DNA of 26,326 nt from positions 1 through 26,326 of the IMG/VR virus record IMGVR_UViG_3300027906_000131; one strand, given 5' to 3'. Shown one piece after another: positions 6,795 through 13,679 of the stretch. Origin of the DNA: a virus. The notes beneath the pieces are model-generated. The model ran no database searches and was not told the DNA's origin. It saw only the letters and a list, made by a program, of their open reading frames with translations. The number at the start of each line of letters is the position of its first letter. Position 1 is the first letter of the stretch. A program made the position numbers and the translations under genes.

Positions 6795-6840
6795 GGGAAA
6801 AAATTCCCGCCAAAAAAATCACTCTATTACTTTTTTATAA
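6795..6840 (+). promoter_or_regulatory. Hairpin plus late-promoter-like module, copy 1
   Basis: GGGAA (6795-6799) and TTCCC (6804-6808) can form a short hairpin, followed by GCC and seven A's. Then comes CTATTACTTTTTTATAA (6824-6840), which is identical to 25419-25435. Copy 2 at 25387-25438 has a proper terminator and a full TATAAATA. In this copy the T tract is replaced by A's and the box runs directly into the start codon at 6840, so it is probably a degenerated or differently used version. Confidence 0.6.
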
Positions 6841-7043
6841 TGCCTACTAAAGGTGAATTGATACATTGGAGACTTCAAGCAATGCTAAGGGATCATACGT
6901 TCCCTGACCTTGAGTATCTTGGTGAGAGACCTAGTTATAAGACAGGTGAAGATGTGCATTGGTATCGTATAGGAGCAGCAGAGGTTCCTGTAGATGCTAT
7001 TACAGAATTAGATGCTGAAGAAGAGGAAGATGATGCCGTTTGA
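6840..7043 (+). CDS. Small hypothetical protein upstream of gp59
   Basis: A 67-residue protein beginning MPTKGELIHWRLQAMLRDHT and ending in an acidic run of Glu/Asp. The middle (EYLGERPSYKTGEDVHWYRIG) is beta-like. ATG 6840 abuts the TTTTTTATA box with no Shine-Dalgarno sequence. If the box is a promoter, translation must start at the internal ATG 6882 or the transcript must come from upstream. Its 3' end overlaps gp59 by 11 bases. No family is recognised. Confidence 0.65.
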   Translation: MPTKGELIHWRLQAMLRDHTFPDLEYLGERPSYKTGEDVHWYRIGAAEVPVDAITELDAEEEEDDAV

Positions 7044-7626
7044 TGCCTATAAGTGCTACCTTGCGATGAAGAATCACTTCACAAAGGATAACTATGATTA
7101 TATAAAGTATCGTGGTAAGACTAGAGCAACTCAGCAAGCATTTTATAAGAGGAAGGATAGGTTTTGGTTTGAGAAATTTGCAAGACAGAAATCAGATAAA
7201 GAAGTGGAAGAATTTTTTGTTGCTAACTTTACTTCTTGTTCTGATCCAGAATCATTATGGATAGGAGAGATGATAAAGGAAGGTGAGGGTAGGTATCAAG
7301 ATTGGCAGAAGAAGGTTCAGTCATTATCATATATTTTTAAAGAAGAATCTGAGAAGTTGTTTGAAGATAATAAGGTTGATGATGCATTTAATTGTAGTAA
7401 AGGTCATCCCATAGTTCTTAAAAAGTTTCTGGGTGGTAACTTAAGCCTTGAAAGTTTGGTGATCTATGATATAATATTTGGGTATACTAAAAACTTCGAT
7501 AAGAAGTTGAAAGATCCAGTGTGGGAAACCGTCAGTAGACGGGTGAAAAAATATTCACCCTTCCTAAATATTGATGTATCCCGTTATAAAAACATACTAA
7601 AGGAGGTTGTTATTCATGGCTCTTGA
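7033..7626 (+). CDS. 59: Helicase loader gp59
   Basis: ATG 7033 follows an AGAGG ribosome site at 7022-7026 and gives 197 residues; an adjacent ATG at 7030 and an in-frame one at 7012 are possible. It begins MPFDAYKCYLAMKNHFTKDN as in T4 gp59, followed by a basic region with YKRKDRFWFEKFARQK and an FFVANFTSCSDPESLWIGEM segment. T4 gp59 (217 residues) is an all-helical protein that loads gp41 helicase at forks and D-loops, and it binds gp32. The gp32 gene follows two small genes later, in keeping with that partnership. Confidence 0.9.
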   Translation: MPFDAYKCYLAMKNHFTKDNYDYIKYRGKTRATQQAFYKRKDRFWFEKFARQKSDKEVEEFFVANFTSCSDPESLWIGEMIKEGEGRYQDWQKKVQSLSYIFKEESEKLFEDNKVDDAFNCSKGHPIVLKKFLGGNLSLESLVIYDIIFGYTKNFDKKLKDPVWETVSRRVKKYSPFLNIDVSRYKNILKEVVIHGS

Positions 7627-7813
7627 AAATGAAACAGTGCTTGAAAATTTAAAGTCACAATTGAAAGAAGTTTCAGAACAGTATGAGCAACTTGCTACTA
7701 CTCGTTTGAAATTGATCGGTGCAATTGATGTACTAGAACAAATTGAACAGAGTAAGGAAGAAACATCTGAGACTGGAACAGTTGAGGTTGTTGATAATGA
7801 GGGTGGTGAATGA
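7616..7813 (+). CDS. Small coiled-coil protein (65 aa)
   Basis: Very strong ribosome site AAAGGAGG at 7599-7606, ten bases before ATG 7616. The protein starts MALENETVLENLKSQLKEVS and is a continuous amphipathic helix with Leu/Ile heptad spacing up to about residue 48, then a Glu-rich disordered tail. It overlaps the gp59 end by 11 bases and the next start by ATGA. It occupies the position of small T4 genes between 59 and 32, but has no clear relation to dsbA. Function unknown. Confidence 0.7.
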   Translation: MALENETVLENLKSQLKEVSEQYEQLATTRLKLIGAIDVLEQIEQSKEETSETGTVEVVDNEGGE

Positions 7814-8142
7814 GTTTCTTTGATTCCGATATCGTAAGGGCTGAAATGGCAGAAATTTCTGAACTCCAAGAGGAGATCTTTCAAAATGTCATGAAGTTTA
7901 CTTACATGAATACGGAAGATCAAACTTATCATATTGAATCCCTAGATAAACTTATCTCCAAACAAAAGATTATGTATGCACGTTTGAGTTTATCTGATGA
8001 TCCTGAAGCAAAGAAGATGAAGGAAGAGATTATGAAATCTGCTAATATGATGGGACTACCAACTAATGTTGATATGAACATTGTTTTCCAGCAGATGAGT
8101 GACATGATTGTGTTGATGAAACAACAACTTGACATCTCCTAA
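7810..8142 (+). CDS. DUF1825-like small protein
   Basis: A 110-residue protein starting MSFFDSDIVRAEMAEISELQ, then helices with YHIESLDKLISKQKIMYARL and SLSDDPEAKKMKEEI, ending with VFQQMSDMIVLMKQQLDIS. The N-terminal FFDSDIV, the central (E)xLxKLxxKxxxMYARLxLSxD and the C-terminal hydrophobic helix recall DUF1825 (PF08855), a family principally cyanobacterial. The match is from memory and is not certain. It lies just upstream of gp32 and is translationally coupled to the coiled-coil gene before it. Confidence 0.6.
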   Translation: MSFFDSDIVRAEMAEISELQEEIFQNVMKFTYMNTEDQTYHIESLDKLISKQKIMYARLSLSDDPEAKKMKEEIMKSANMMGLPTNVDMNIVFQQMSDMIVLMKQQLDIS

Positions 8143-8202
8143 TTTTAATCCTAAAATAACAAAGTTACACAAGCCAAATCTAATTAATCCGAGGTAATCC
8201 GA

Positions 8203-9111
8203 ATGTCTTTCGCAAGTCTAAAGAAGCAGTCGAACTTAGGTTCACTGACTGCTAAGTTAGTCAAAGAAGTAGAGAAGGTTAATAATTCTGGAGGTGGAGA
8301 TGACCGCCTTTGGAAGCCTGAACTAGATAAAACTGGAAACGGTTATGCCGTTATCCGATTCTTACCCGCCCCTGATGGAGAAGAAATTCCTTGGGCAAAA
8401 CTATATTCACATGCCTTTCAAGGGCCTGGTGGTTGGTATATTGAGAACTCTTTAACCACAACTGGTGGTAAAGATCCTGTCTCTGATTACAACCGTGAGT
8501 TATGGAACAGTGGTAATGAATCAGACAAGGATGTTGTTCGTAAGCAGAAGCGTAAGTTATCTTATTACAGTAACATCTATGTTGTTAAAGATCCTACTAA
8601 TCCTCAGAACGAGGGTAAAGTATTCTTATTTAAGTTTGGTAAGAAGATCTTTGATAAGGTTATGGAAGCAATGCAACCTGAGTTCGAGGATGAAACTCCA
8701 ATCAATCCATTTGATTTCTGGCAGGGTGCAAACTTCAAGTTGAAGATCAAGAAAGTTGCAGGGTTCTGGAACTATGATAGTTCTGAGTTCGATTCTGTAT
8801 CACCATTACTTGATGACGATGATGCATTAGAAGCATTATGGAAGAAGGAGTATTCTCTTACATCAATAACTGCTGCAGATCAGTTCAAGTCTTATGATGA
8901 TCTTGAAAAGCGTCTGAAGTATGTTTTAGGTAAGAAGAAACCTGCTGTTCGTTATGATGAAAGTCTAGAAGGCGAGAGTGAAGGTCGTGGATCCTACGAG
9001 GTTGCTGAAAGAACAGTAACCAAAGCAGTATCTTCTCCACCACCAACTAGAAAAGTAGATGCAGATGAAGATGATGCTCTCTCCTACTTTCAGCAGTTAG
9101 CAGAAAGTTAA
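8203..9111 (+). CDS. 32: Single-stranded DNA-binding protein gp32
   Basis: A 302-residue gp32 (T4: 301) that coats ssDNA during replication and recombination. The Shine-Dalgarno GAGGTAA lies at 8191-8197. The N-terminal basic part (MSFASLKKQSNLGSLTAKLV) is the cooperativity (LAST) domain; the OB core carries AVIRFLPAPDGEEIPWAKLYSH (His70) and GGWYIENSL; the tail is acidic and Ser-rich, ending DEDDALSYFQQLAES for partner contacts. The protein contains no cysteine. T4 gp32 binds zinc through His64 and three Cys in this region, so the zinc site is missing here. Variants without cysteine also seem to be usual in marine T4-like phages (from memory). Confidence 0.94.
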   Translation: MSFASLKKQSNLGSLTAKLVKEVEKVNNSGGGDDRLWKPELDKTGNGYAVIRFLPAPDGEEIPWAKLYSHAFQGPGGWYIENSLTTTGGKDPVSDYNRELWNSGNESDKDVVRKQKRKLSYYSNIYVVKDPTNPQNEGKVFLFKFGKKIFDKVMEAMQPEFEDETPINPFDFWQGANFKLKIKKVAGFWNYDSSEFDSVSPLLDDDDALEALWKKEYSLTSITAADQFKSYDDLEKRLKYVLGKKKPAVRYDESLEGESEGRGSYEVAERTVTKAVSSPPPTRKVDADEDDALSYFQQLAES

Positions 9112-9783
9112 TTACTCATATAGTCTGATATTATCGGCACGTTTCAAGGATTCACTCACATACTGAGTGGATCCTTCTTTGTATTCCATCATTTCTTCCA
9201 TATCATCATAGATAACGTTAAGATATATTGGTTTAATTAAGAAGATACGTCTCTTTTGATTGTTTATTTTCTCTTCATATTGATAATTAGTCACTGCTTT
9301 AGATACTGGATTGACAGTCACTTGTTCGTCTGTCATAGGTTCATGGTAACTTACACTTTGACCTACACCAACTGTTAATCCTTTAGGAAATATAACTACG
9401 CCAGTGCTATCTTTAACTTCATTTGATTCGTAGTGATGTATCTCATCAAGTTTTTCAAGTGTTACATACTTATCTAATAGGTATATTTCAAATGATGCTT
9501 GTGGCATAGGCCATTCATTATGAACGTTCACTATATTGTTTGATAATAATACAACCCAATCTAATGTTGCGTCACCATAGATTTCATTAGCAACATTGTC
9601 AGGTCTATCGTCACCTTTGATGTTATACTTTTCAAAGATAGTTAGATCTTGGAATAGATCTTCTCTTAATTTTCCTCTCTTAAAGAAGTTTTTTACTTCA
9701 GTATAGTTGGAAATAAATTGGCCATCTTTTGTTCGATTGACATATTCAAACTTTGGTATGTTGCGGAAGTATGGTTTTGCCAT
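9112..9783 (-). CDS. 53: Baseplate wedge protein gp53
   Basis: A 223-residue protein starting MAKPYFRNIPKFEYVNRTKD and carrying the hallmark stretch DDRPDNVANEIYGDATLDWV and VLLSNNIVNVHNEWPM, which are characteristic of gp53 in T4-like phages (T4 gp53 is 196 residues). gp53 joins wedges into the assembled baseplate around the hub. The gene lies on the minus strand; its stop abuts the gp32 stop with no gap and its start is one base from the gp48 stop. The C-terminal extension is beta-rich and not recognised. Confidence 0.9.
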   Translation of the reverse strand: MAKPYFRNIPKFEYVNRTKDGQFISNYTEVKNFFKRGKLREDLFQDLTIFEKYNIKGDDRPDNVANEIYGDATLDWVVLLSNNIVNVHNEWPMPQASFEIYLLDKYVTLEKLDEIHHYESNEVKDSTGVVIFPKGLTVGVGQSVSYHEPMTDEQVTVNPVSKAVTNYQYEEKINNQKRRIFLIKPIYLNVIYDDMEEMMEYKEGSTQYVSESLKRADNIRLYE

Positions 9784-9784
9784 A

Positions 9785-11218
9785 TTAATAACCTATAGAT
9801 ACGTCTGTATTACCATCAAGTTTTGCATAATCTTGGTTGAAGACTGGTTCTAGTTCTTGGAAACTGAATTGAACTTCGTATGCTATCATTGAACTATCTT
9901 CATATGTTGCATAGTTACCATCAGGAGTATAGTTAACATTGAATGATGTAAGAGCACACTCTTTTATTTTCGGTAAGAAATTATGTTCTTTCTGACCATG
10001 ATGGAAAGTTAATTTATATGTGTTAGGTGATTCTAAAAACAATCCACTCTTTGATTGTGATGGCATCATAGATTGTTTAAACATTCTAATTATTTTCTTT
10101 ACCATAACACTTTCTTCTCTACTTCTAGGGCTCATTCTATATGTAAATGAAAATGGTCTTAGTTGTGGAGCATTAAATAGCAATTCCATATTTGGGTTTG
10201 CAATTCTACCTTGCTTCCTTGTTAGAATATTACCAACTCCAGTTACTTGTTTAGTAAGTATCCCTGCTAATGCTGTTGTTCCTTCTTTACTGGATCCAGC
10301 TTGCATTGCAGCATCTGCTATATCTTTAGCAGATTTTTCTAATTTTTTTCCAGGTCCACCTCCTGTAGATAATCCATCAAAGACTGCATTAGCCATTGCA
10401 AGAGATGCTGGATCCATATTATCTGGTCCCCAACTTACTACGTTAGAATCAGCAACTCCACCTGGAACAGGTAAGTAAACAGAACCAAGAATCCTTTTCT
10501 TCATACTCTCTCGTTCCCCCATCACTAACTTAGATTTTCCTGCCATTCCTTTTTTAGCCCATTTCAATACGGATATTGATAATTTATCTTGAGTATAATT
10601 TCTTTTTAGTGCTGTTGGATAATAGTATGTGTGTGATGATTCATATTTATCTCTTTGTTTACTTTTTATTCCATCTTCATCTGGAAGAGATTTGATTGCA
10701 AAACGATTACCTGCTTCACCTGCATCAGTTGGGTTCCCCTGATTACCTGAACCCTGACTCTTAGATATTTCTCTCATTGCACCTGCTTGACTACCAAGCC
10801 CACCACTTTTACCGTAACCAAGTGTAATAAAGTATTTTGCTACTGAAACTGCTGCATTATTATTAACTTGAGCACCGAAATTACTTTTCCTATTGTTTAG
10901 ATCTGCCCATCCTTTATCTGGTAATACAAAACCTAAGTTTGTTTGAGTTTCATCTAAATGTTTTCTTGTCCATGCACCACCTGCTCCTATTCCTCTTGTT
11001 GCTCCAGTAGTCCATGTTGCATTCACACCACCACCTGTGATCCCTGCATCTATTGCAACACGATCAACTTGTAGGTTAGTAACAAAAGAACCAGAGGAAG
11101 GAGCACCACCAGCACCTATCTTCCATGTGGTCTTTGTTCTATATGCTATTTGATACTCAGTTCCGTCGTCTTTTGTATATGTTCTCACCCAACTAGGACT
11201 GTTAGCAGAGTTTGCCAT
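9785..11218 (-). CDS. 48: Baseplate tail-tube cap gp48
   Basis: A 477-residue gp48-like protein. The C-terminal half has the diagnostic PFSFTYRMSPRSREESVMV segment, then KKIIRMFKQSM, and an end with SFQELEPVFNQDYA. T4 gp48 is 364 residues; the extra length is in the Gly/Ala-rich N-terminal half (residues about 20-170), probably a disordered or inserted domain. gp48 sits on the hub and, with gp54, starts the tail tube. No Shine-Dalgarno is visible: the start codon sits in TTATAAATGGCA. The gene follows gp4 and a small gene in the same minus operon. Confidence 0.9.
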   Translation of the reverse strand: MANSANSPSWVRTYTKDDGTEYQIAYRTKTTWKIGAGGAPSSGSFVTNLQVDRVAIDAGITGGGVNATWTTGATRGIGAGGAWTRKHLDETQTNLGFVLPDKGWADLNNRKSNFGAQVNNNAAVSVAKYFITLGYGKSGGLGSQAGAMREISKSQGSGNQGNPTDAGEAGNRFAIKSLPDEDGIKSKQRDKYESSHTYYYPTALKRNYTQDKLSISVLKWAKKGMAGKSKLVMGERESMKKRILGSVYLPVPGGVADSNVVSWGPDNMDPASLAMANAVFDGLSTGGGPGKKLEKSAKDIADAAMQAGSSKEGTTALAGILTKQVTGVGNILTRKQGRIANPNMELLFNAPQLRPFSFTYRMSPRSREESVMVKKIIRMFKQSMMPSQSKSGLFLESPNTYKLTFHHGQKEHNFLPKIKECALTSFNVNYTPDGNYATYEDSSMIAYEVQFSFQELEPVFNQDYAKLDGNTDVSIGY

Positions 11219-11230
11219 TTATAAGAGTTT

Positions 11231-11578
11231 TTATTTATTTAGGATGATTTTTGCATAGGGTATTGCAAGTAGGTCATCAAGTTCATCATATTGAACAACA
11301 TATAACTGACCTGCTAGTTCTTCCCATGTATAATTTCTTGATTGTTGCCAGTGAAAGTTGAGACCTTTGAATCCCCATCCTTGTAAATCAGTGCAAGCAA
11401 TCAATGGATGTTGGTCGTATGTTATATTAGGAGTCTTAGCATTATAAACAAAGGTATAGTATTGCCCCACTTCAGGAATAGGTGTTACTGTATCATTCAA
11501 TAGTTCCATGATTTCTAACATCATTTCTTCAGGATCATTAGTCCCTTTGTTTATGTCGTTGCCTTCTAGTCTGCTCAT
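11231..11578 (-). CDS. Hypothetical protein between gp4 and gp48
   Basis: A 115-residue protein beginning MSRLEGNDINKGTNDPEEMM with a central aromatic segment (GQYYTFVYNAKTPNITYD) and a Trp-rich stretch (GWGFKGLNFHWQQSRNYTW). It overlaps gp4 by ATGA (11575-11578) and ends 12 bases before gp48. I do not recognise the family; its place in an otherwise structural minus-strand operon suggests a virion or assembly protein, an inference from position only. Confidence 0.7.
   Translation of the reverse strand: MSRLEGNDINKGTNDPEEMMLEIMELLNDTVTPIPEVGQYYTFVYNAKTPNITYDQHPLIACTDLQGWGFKGLNFHWQQSRNYTWEELAGQLYVVQYDELDDLLAIPYAKIILNK
11236..11242 (-). promoter_or_regulatory. Late-promoter-like box before gp48
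   Basis: On the minus strand CTAAATA reads from 11242 to 11236, in the last codons of the hypothetical gene, about 18 bases upstream of the gp48 start. Similar to the T4 late core but short; AT-rich coding sequence could give it by chance. Confidence 0.3.
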
Positions 11579-12018
11579 TTGATTCCTAGTTCGTCTTCTG
11601 TGATGATTTTAAATTCAATTCTGTTATCCTTACAGAATTCAGATGCTGCTTTCCATTTTGCTTGGTTAACTGCATAGGTTTGACATTCATAGATATATGA
11701 TTTAGTTATCCTAGATCTTTTTCTAGGAGGAATTGTTTGTTTCTTTGGTTTCACTTCAACTACATATGTTTTAATTCTATTGTTACTTTCTTTAACTTTA
11801 ATAAGAAAGTCTGGGTAATACTTATGAACTCGGTTATCTTTTGGTGAGATATATGGTATGTTAATTTCTTCAGAGGCCCAAGAGACTACATTATCTTTTC
11901 TATCAGCCCATTGACAGAATTTTCTTTCCCAACTACTACGACATATAATATTGTTGGGATTACCTTGATATTTCTTAGGATTTACTGGTTTATACCGACT
12001 CTTAATACTTTCTGCCAT
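11575..12018 (-). CDS. 4: Head completion protein gp4 with nuclease-like motifs
   Basis: A 147-residue protein close in length to T4 gp4 (150). It shows a PD-(D/E)XK-type series: SSWERKFCQWAD with Glu31, YYPDFLIKVKE with Pro69-Asp70, and TYVVEVKPKKQ with Glu88-x-Lys90. In T4, gp4 completes the DNA-filled head so that the tail can attach; its biochemical activity is not well defined. The motifs suggest it may act on the DNA end (inference). It is the first gene of the minus-strand block, with a TATAAATA box at 12052-12059 about 35 bases upstream. Confidence 0.9.
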   Translation of the reverse strand: MAESIKSRYKPVNPKKYQGNPNNIICRSSWERKFCQWADRKDNVVSWASEEINIPYISPKDNRVHKYYPDFLIKVKESNNRIKTYVVEVKPKKQTIPPRKRSRITKSYIYECQTYAVNQAKWKAASEFCKDNRIEFKIITEDELGIK

Positions 12019-12051
12019 TATCTTGCATACATAATATATAAGGTCAAATAG

Positions 12052-12059
12052 TATTTATA
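12052..12059 (-). promoter_or_regulatory. T4-type late promoter for the minus-strand block
   Basis: TATAAATA, a perfect match to the T4 late-promoter consensus, reads on the minus strand from 12059 to 12052. Transcription would start near 12046, leaving a leader of about 28 bases before the gp4 start at 12018. The same bases also read TTTATAAAT on the plus strand just before the gp54 ATG at 12061, but there the box is too close to that start to serve it. Confidence 0.65.
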
Positions 12060-12060
12060 A

Positions 12061-12900
12061 ATGGCATCACCAAGACCACGTTCAAGGTCTCTCTCAGAAG
12101 TTAAGGCCAAATTATTAAATCCTGCTACTACGTCTCATTTCCAAGTCATGATTGGAGATCCTAGACAACAGGGAGATAGGAGTGGAAGTTTTGTTGACTA
12201 CTTAAGACGACAAGGACTTATAGAATTAAATGGTAGAGGTATACCTTCTGAGACGAGAGATAAATTAAACTTAATGTGTTGTGAAACAGCATTGCCTGGA
12301 TCTAACTTAGCAACCACTGAATTAACAAATGATTTCACTGGTGTTACTGAGAGACATGTTCATCGTAGAATATTTGATGATCGTATTGATCTCACATTTT
12401 ATTGTGATGCTGTAGAGTATTTGCCTATTAGATATTTTGAAGCATGGTTGTCATATATTACAAATGAAACTGGAGGTACTCATAGTGAGGAATATCATTA
12501 TAGAATGAGATTTCCAAACATGTATAAAGGTCAACTTGAAATTACAAAGTTTGAAAAAAACTTAGAGGCAAAGAGGGGAAGTGCAGATAGAATTAGAAAG
12601 GCAATACCATTAACATATACTTTTGTTAATGCATATCCAATTTCGATTGCATCTATGCCTGTAACTTATGATGCATCATCTCTCTTAAAATGCAATGTAT
12701 CATTTACTTATTCTCGATACAGTGCAAGACCTTCTAATCCAGATGCTAATGATCCCATACTTAATCCTTTTGGTATGGCACAGTTTAATAGTGCATCATT
12801 CATAGGTGGTTTAGTTGATACTGCTGTAGATAGACTAACAGGTAATGATTTCTTAGGAGATTTTGCTGGTGGATTAGCAGGCTCTTTACTAAGTCGTTAA
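12061..12900 (+). CDS. 54: Baseplate tail-tube initiator gp54
   Basis: A 279-residue protein (T4 gp54: 320). It starts MASPRPRSRSLSEVKAKLLN and contains the tail-tube-like fold markers: FQVMIGDP, CCETALPGSNLATTEL, RIFDDRIDLTFYCDAVEYLPIRYFEAW, and an AYPISIASMPVTYDASSLLK segment typical of tube-initiator and tube proteins. gp54 caps gp48 and is the platform on which gp19 polymerises. There is no clear Shine-Dalgarno: ATG lies directly after TTTATAA, with AAGG 17-20 bases before it. Adjacent gp48 on the other strand shares this start context. Confidence 0.85.
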   Translation: MASPRPRSRSLSEVKAKLLNPATTSHFQVMIGDPRQQGDRSGSFVDYLRRQGLIELNGRGIPSETRDKLNLMCCETALPGSNLATTELTNDFTGVTERHVHRRIFDDRIDLTFYCDAVEYLPIRYFEAWLSYITNETGGTHSEEYHYRMRFPNMYKGQLEITKFEKNLEAKRGSADRIRKAIPLTYTFVNAYPISIASMPVTYDASSLLKCNVSFTYSRYSARPSNPDANDPILNPFGMAQFNSASFIGGLVDTAVDRLTGNDFLGDFAGGLAGSLLSR

Positions 12901-12911
12901 AAACCCTTATA

Positions 12912-12919
12912 TATAAATA
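12912..12919 (+). promoter_or_regulatory. T4-type late promoter before gp26
   Basis: Perfect TATAAATA between gp54 and gp26. Transcription would begin near 12925, leaving about 17 bases to the ATG at 12942. It would drive the gp26-gp51-tape measure-gp27 operon late in infection. Confidence 0.7.
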
Positions 12920-12941
12920 TACGATCTGAATATTATAGATT

Positions 12942-13661
12942 ATGCCTTTACCAAAAATTGCTACTCCAACTTATAGTTTGGAGTTGCCATCAACTGGAAA
13001 ACCTATTAACTATAGGCCTTTTCTAGTTAAAGAAGAGAAGTTACTTGTCATTGCTTTAGAGAGTGAGGATAACAAGCAGATTACTACTGCTATTAAAGCA
13101 GTCATTAAGGCATGTGTTCTTACGAAGGGTATTAAAGTTGAGACACTTCCTACATTTGATATTGAGTATTTGTTTTTAAATATTAGAGGTAAGTCTGTAG
13201 GTGAAGAACTAGAAGTTAATATTATCTGCCCAGATGATAAGGAGACTACTGTTCAAACTACTATTTACTTGGATGATATTAAATGCATCAAGAGTGAGGA
13301 ACATACTAATAAAATTAAATTAGATGATAATATTATGATGGAGATGAAGTATCCATCCTTGAATGAATTTATTAAAAACAACTTTGATTTTGATGAGAAG
13401 AATCAAATGGAACAGTCATTTGATCTGATTGGATCTTGTGTTGATAAGATTTATACAAAAGAAGAATCTTATGCTGCATCTGATTGCACTAAGAAAGAAA
13501 TGAATGACTTTCTTGAGTCGATGAATTCCTCTCAGTTTAAAAAGATTGAAGAGTTCTTTACAACAATGCCTAAGTTATCTCACACTATTGAAGTAACTAA
13601 TCCTAAGACTAAGAAGAAGAGTGAAGTGGTACTGGAGGGCCTAGCGTCTTTTTTCGCATAG
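12942..13661 (+). CDS. 26: Baseplate hub protein gp26 (tail chaperone G-like)
   Basis: A 239-residue protein whose sequence (MPLPKIATPTYSLELPSTGK, IEYLFLNIRGKSVGEELEV, and conserved KYPSLNEFIKNNFDF) matches gp26 of marine T4-like phages (T4 gp26: 208). In T4 gp26 is a hub assembly factor. The last codons are TCT TTT TTC GCA TAG and contain a T TTT TTC slippery heptamer in phase with the gp26 frame; a -1 shift there would read through CGC ATA GCA into the following 60-codon gp51. The fused product would have 301 residues (238 of gp26, three junction residues, 60 of gp51). See the separate feature for the signal. Confidence 0.85.
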   Translation: MPLPKIATPTYSLELPSTGKPINYRPFLVKEEKLLVIALESEDNKQITTAIKAVIKACVLTKGIKVETLPTFDIEYLFLNIRGKSVGEELEVNIICPDDKETTVQTTIYLDDIKCIKSEEHTNKIKLDDNIMMEMKYPSLNEFIKNNFDFDEKNQMEQSFDLIGSCVDKIYTKEESYAASDCTKKEMNDFLESMNSSQFKKIEEFFTTMPKLSHTIEVTNPKTKKKSEVVLEGLASFFA

Positions 13662-13679
13662 CAATGATCCACATGGATC
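13634..13679 (+). other. Candidate programmed -1 ribosomal frameshift signal (gp26 to gp51)
   Basis: Three elements line up. (1) GGAGGG, 13634-13639, an internal Shine-Dalgarno-like sequence nine bases upstream. (2) T TTT TTC at 13649-13655, phased X XXY YYZ in the gp26 frame. (3) A 5-bp hairpin GATCC (13666-13670) / GGATC (13675-13679) starting 10 bases after the heptamer. The -1 frame after the slip is open (CGC ATA GCA ATG ...) into gp51 and continues to the stop at 13844-13846. The layout is that of the E. coli dnaX signal and of G/GT tail-chaperone genes. Efficiency is unknown; the hairpin is weak. Confidence 0.75.

Noticed and set aside
7564-7571. CTAAATAT late-like box near the end of gp59
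   Set aside because: Possible promoter for the coiled-coil gene at 7616, but it is a weak match inside coding sequence, and that gene is already coupled to gp59 with a strong ribosome site.
10020-10478. Plus-strand open frame of 152 codons opposite gp48
   Set aside because: Overlaps the firmly identified gp48 and encodes a low-complexity hydrophobic shadow with no ribosome site.
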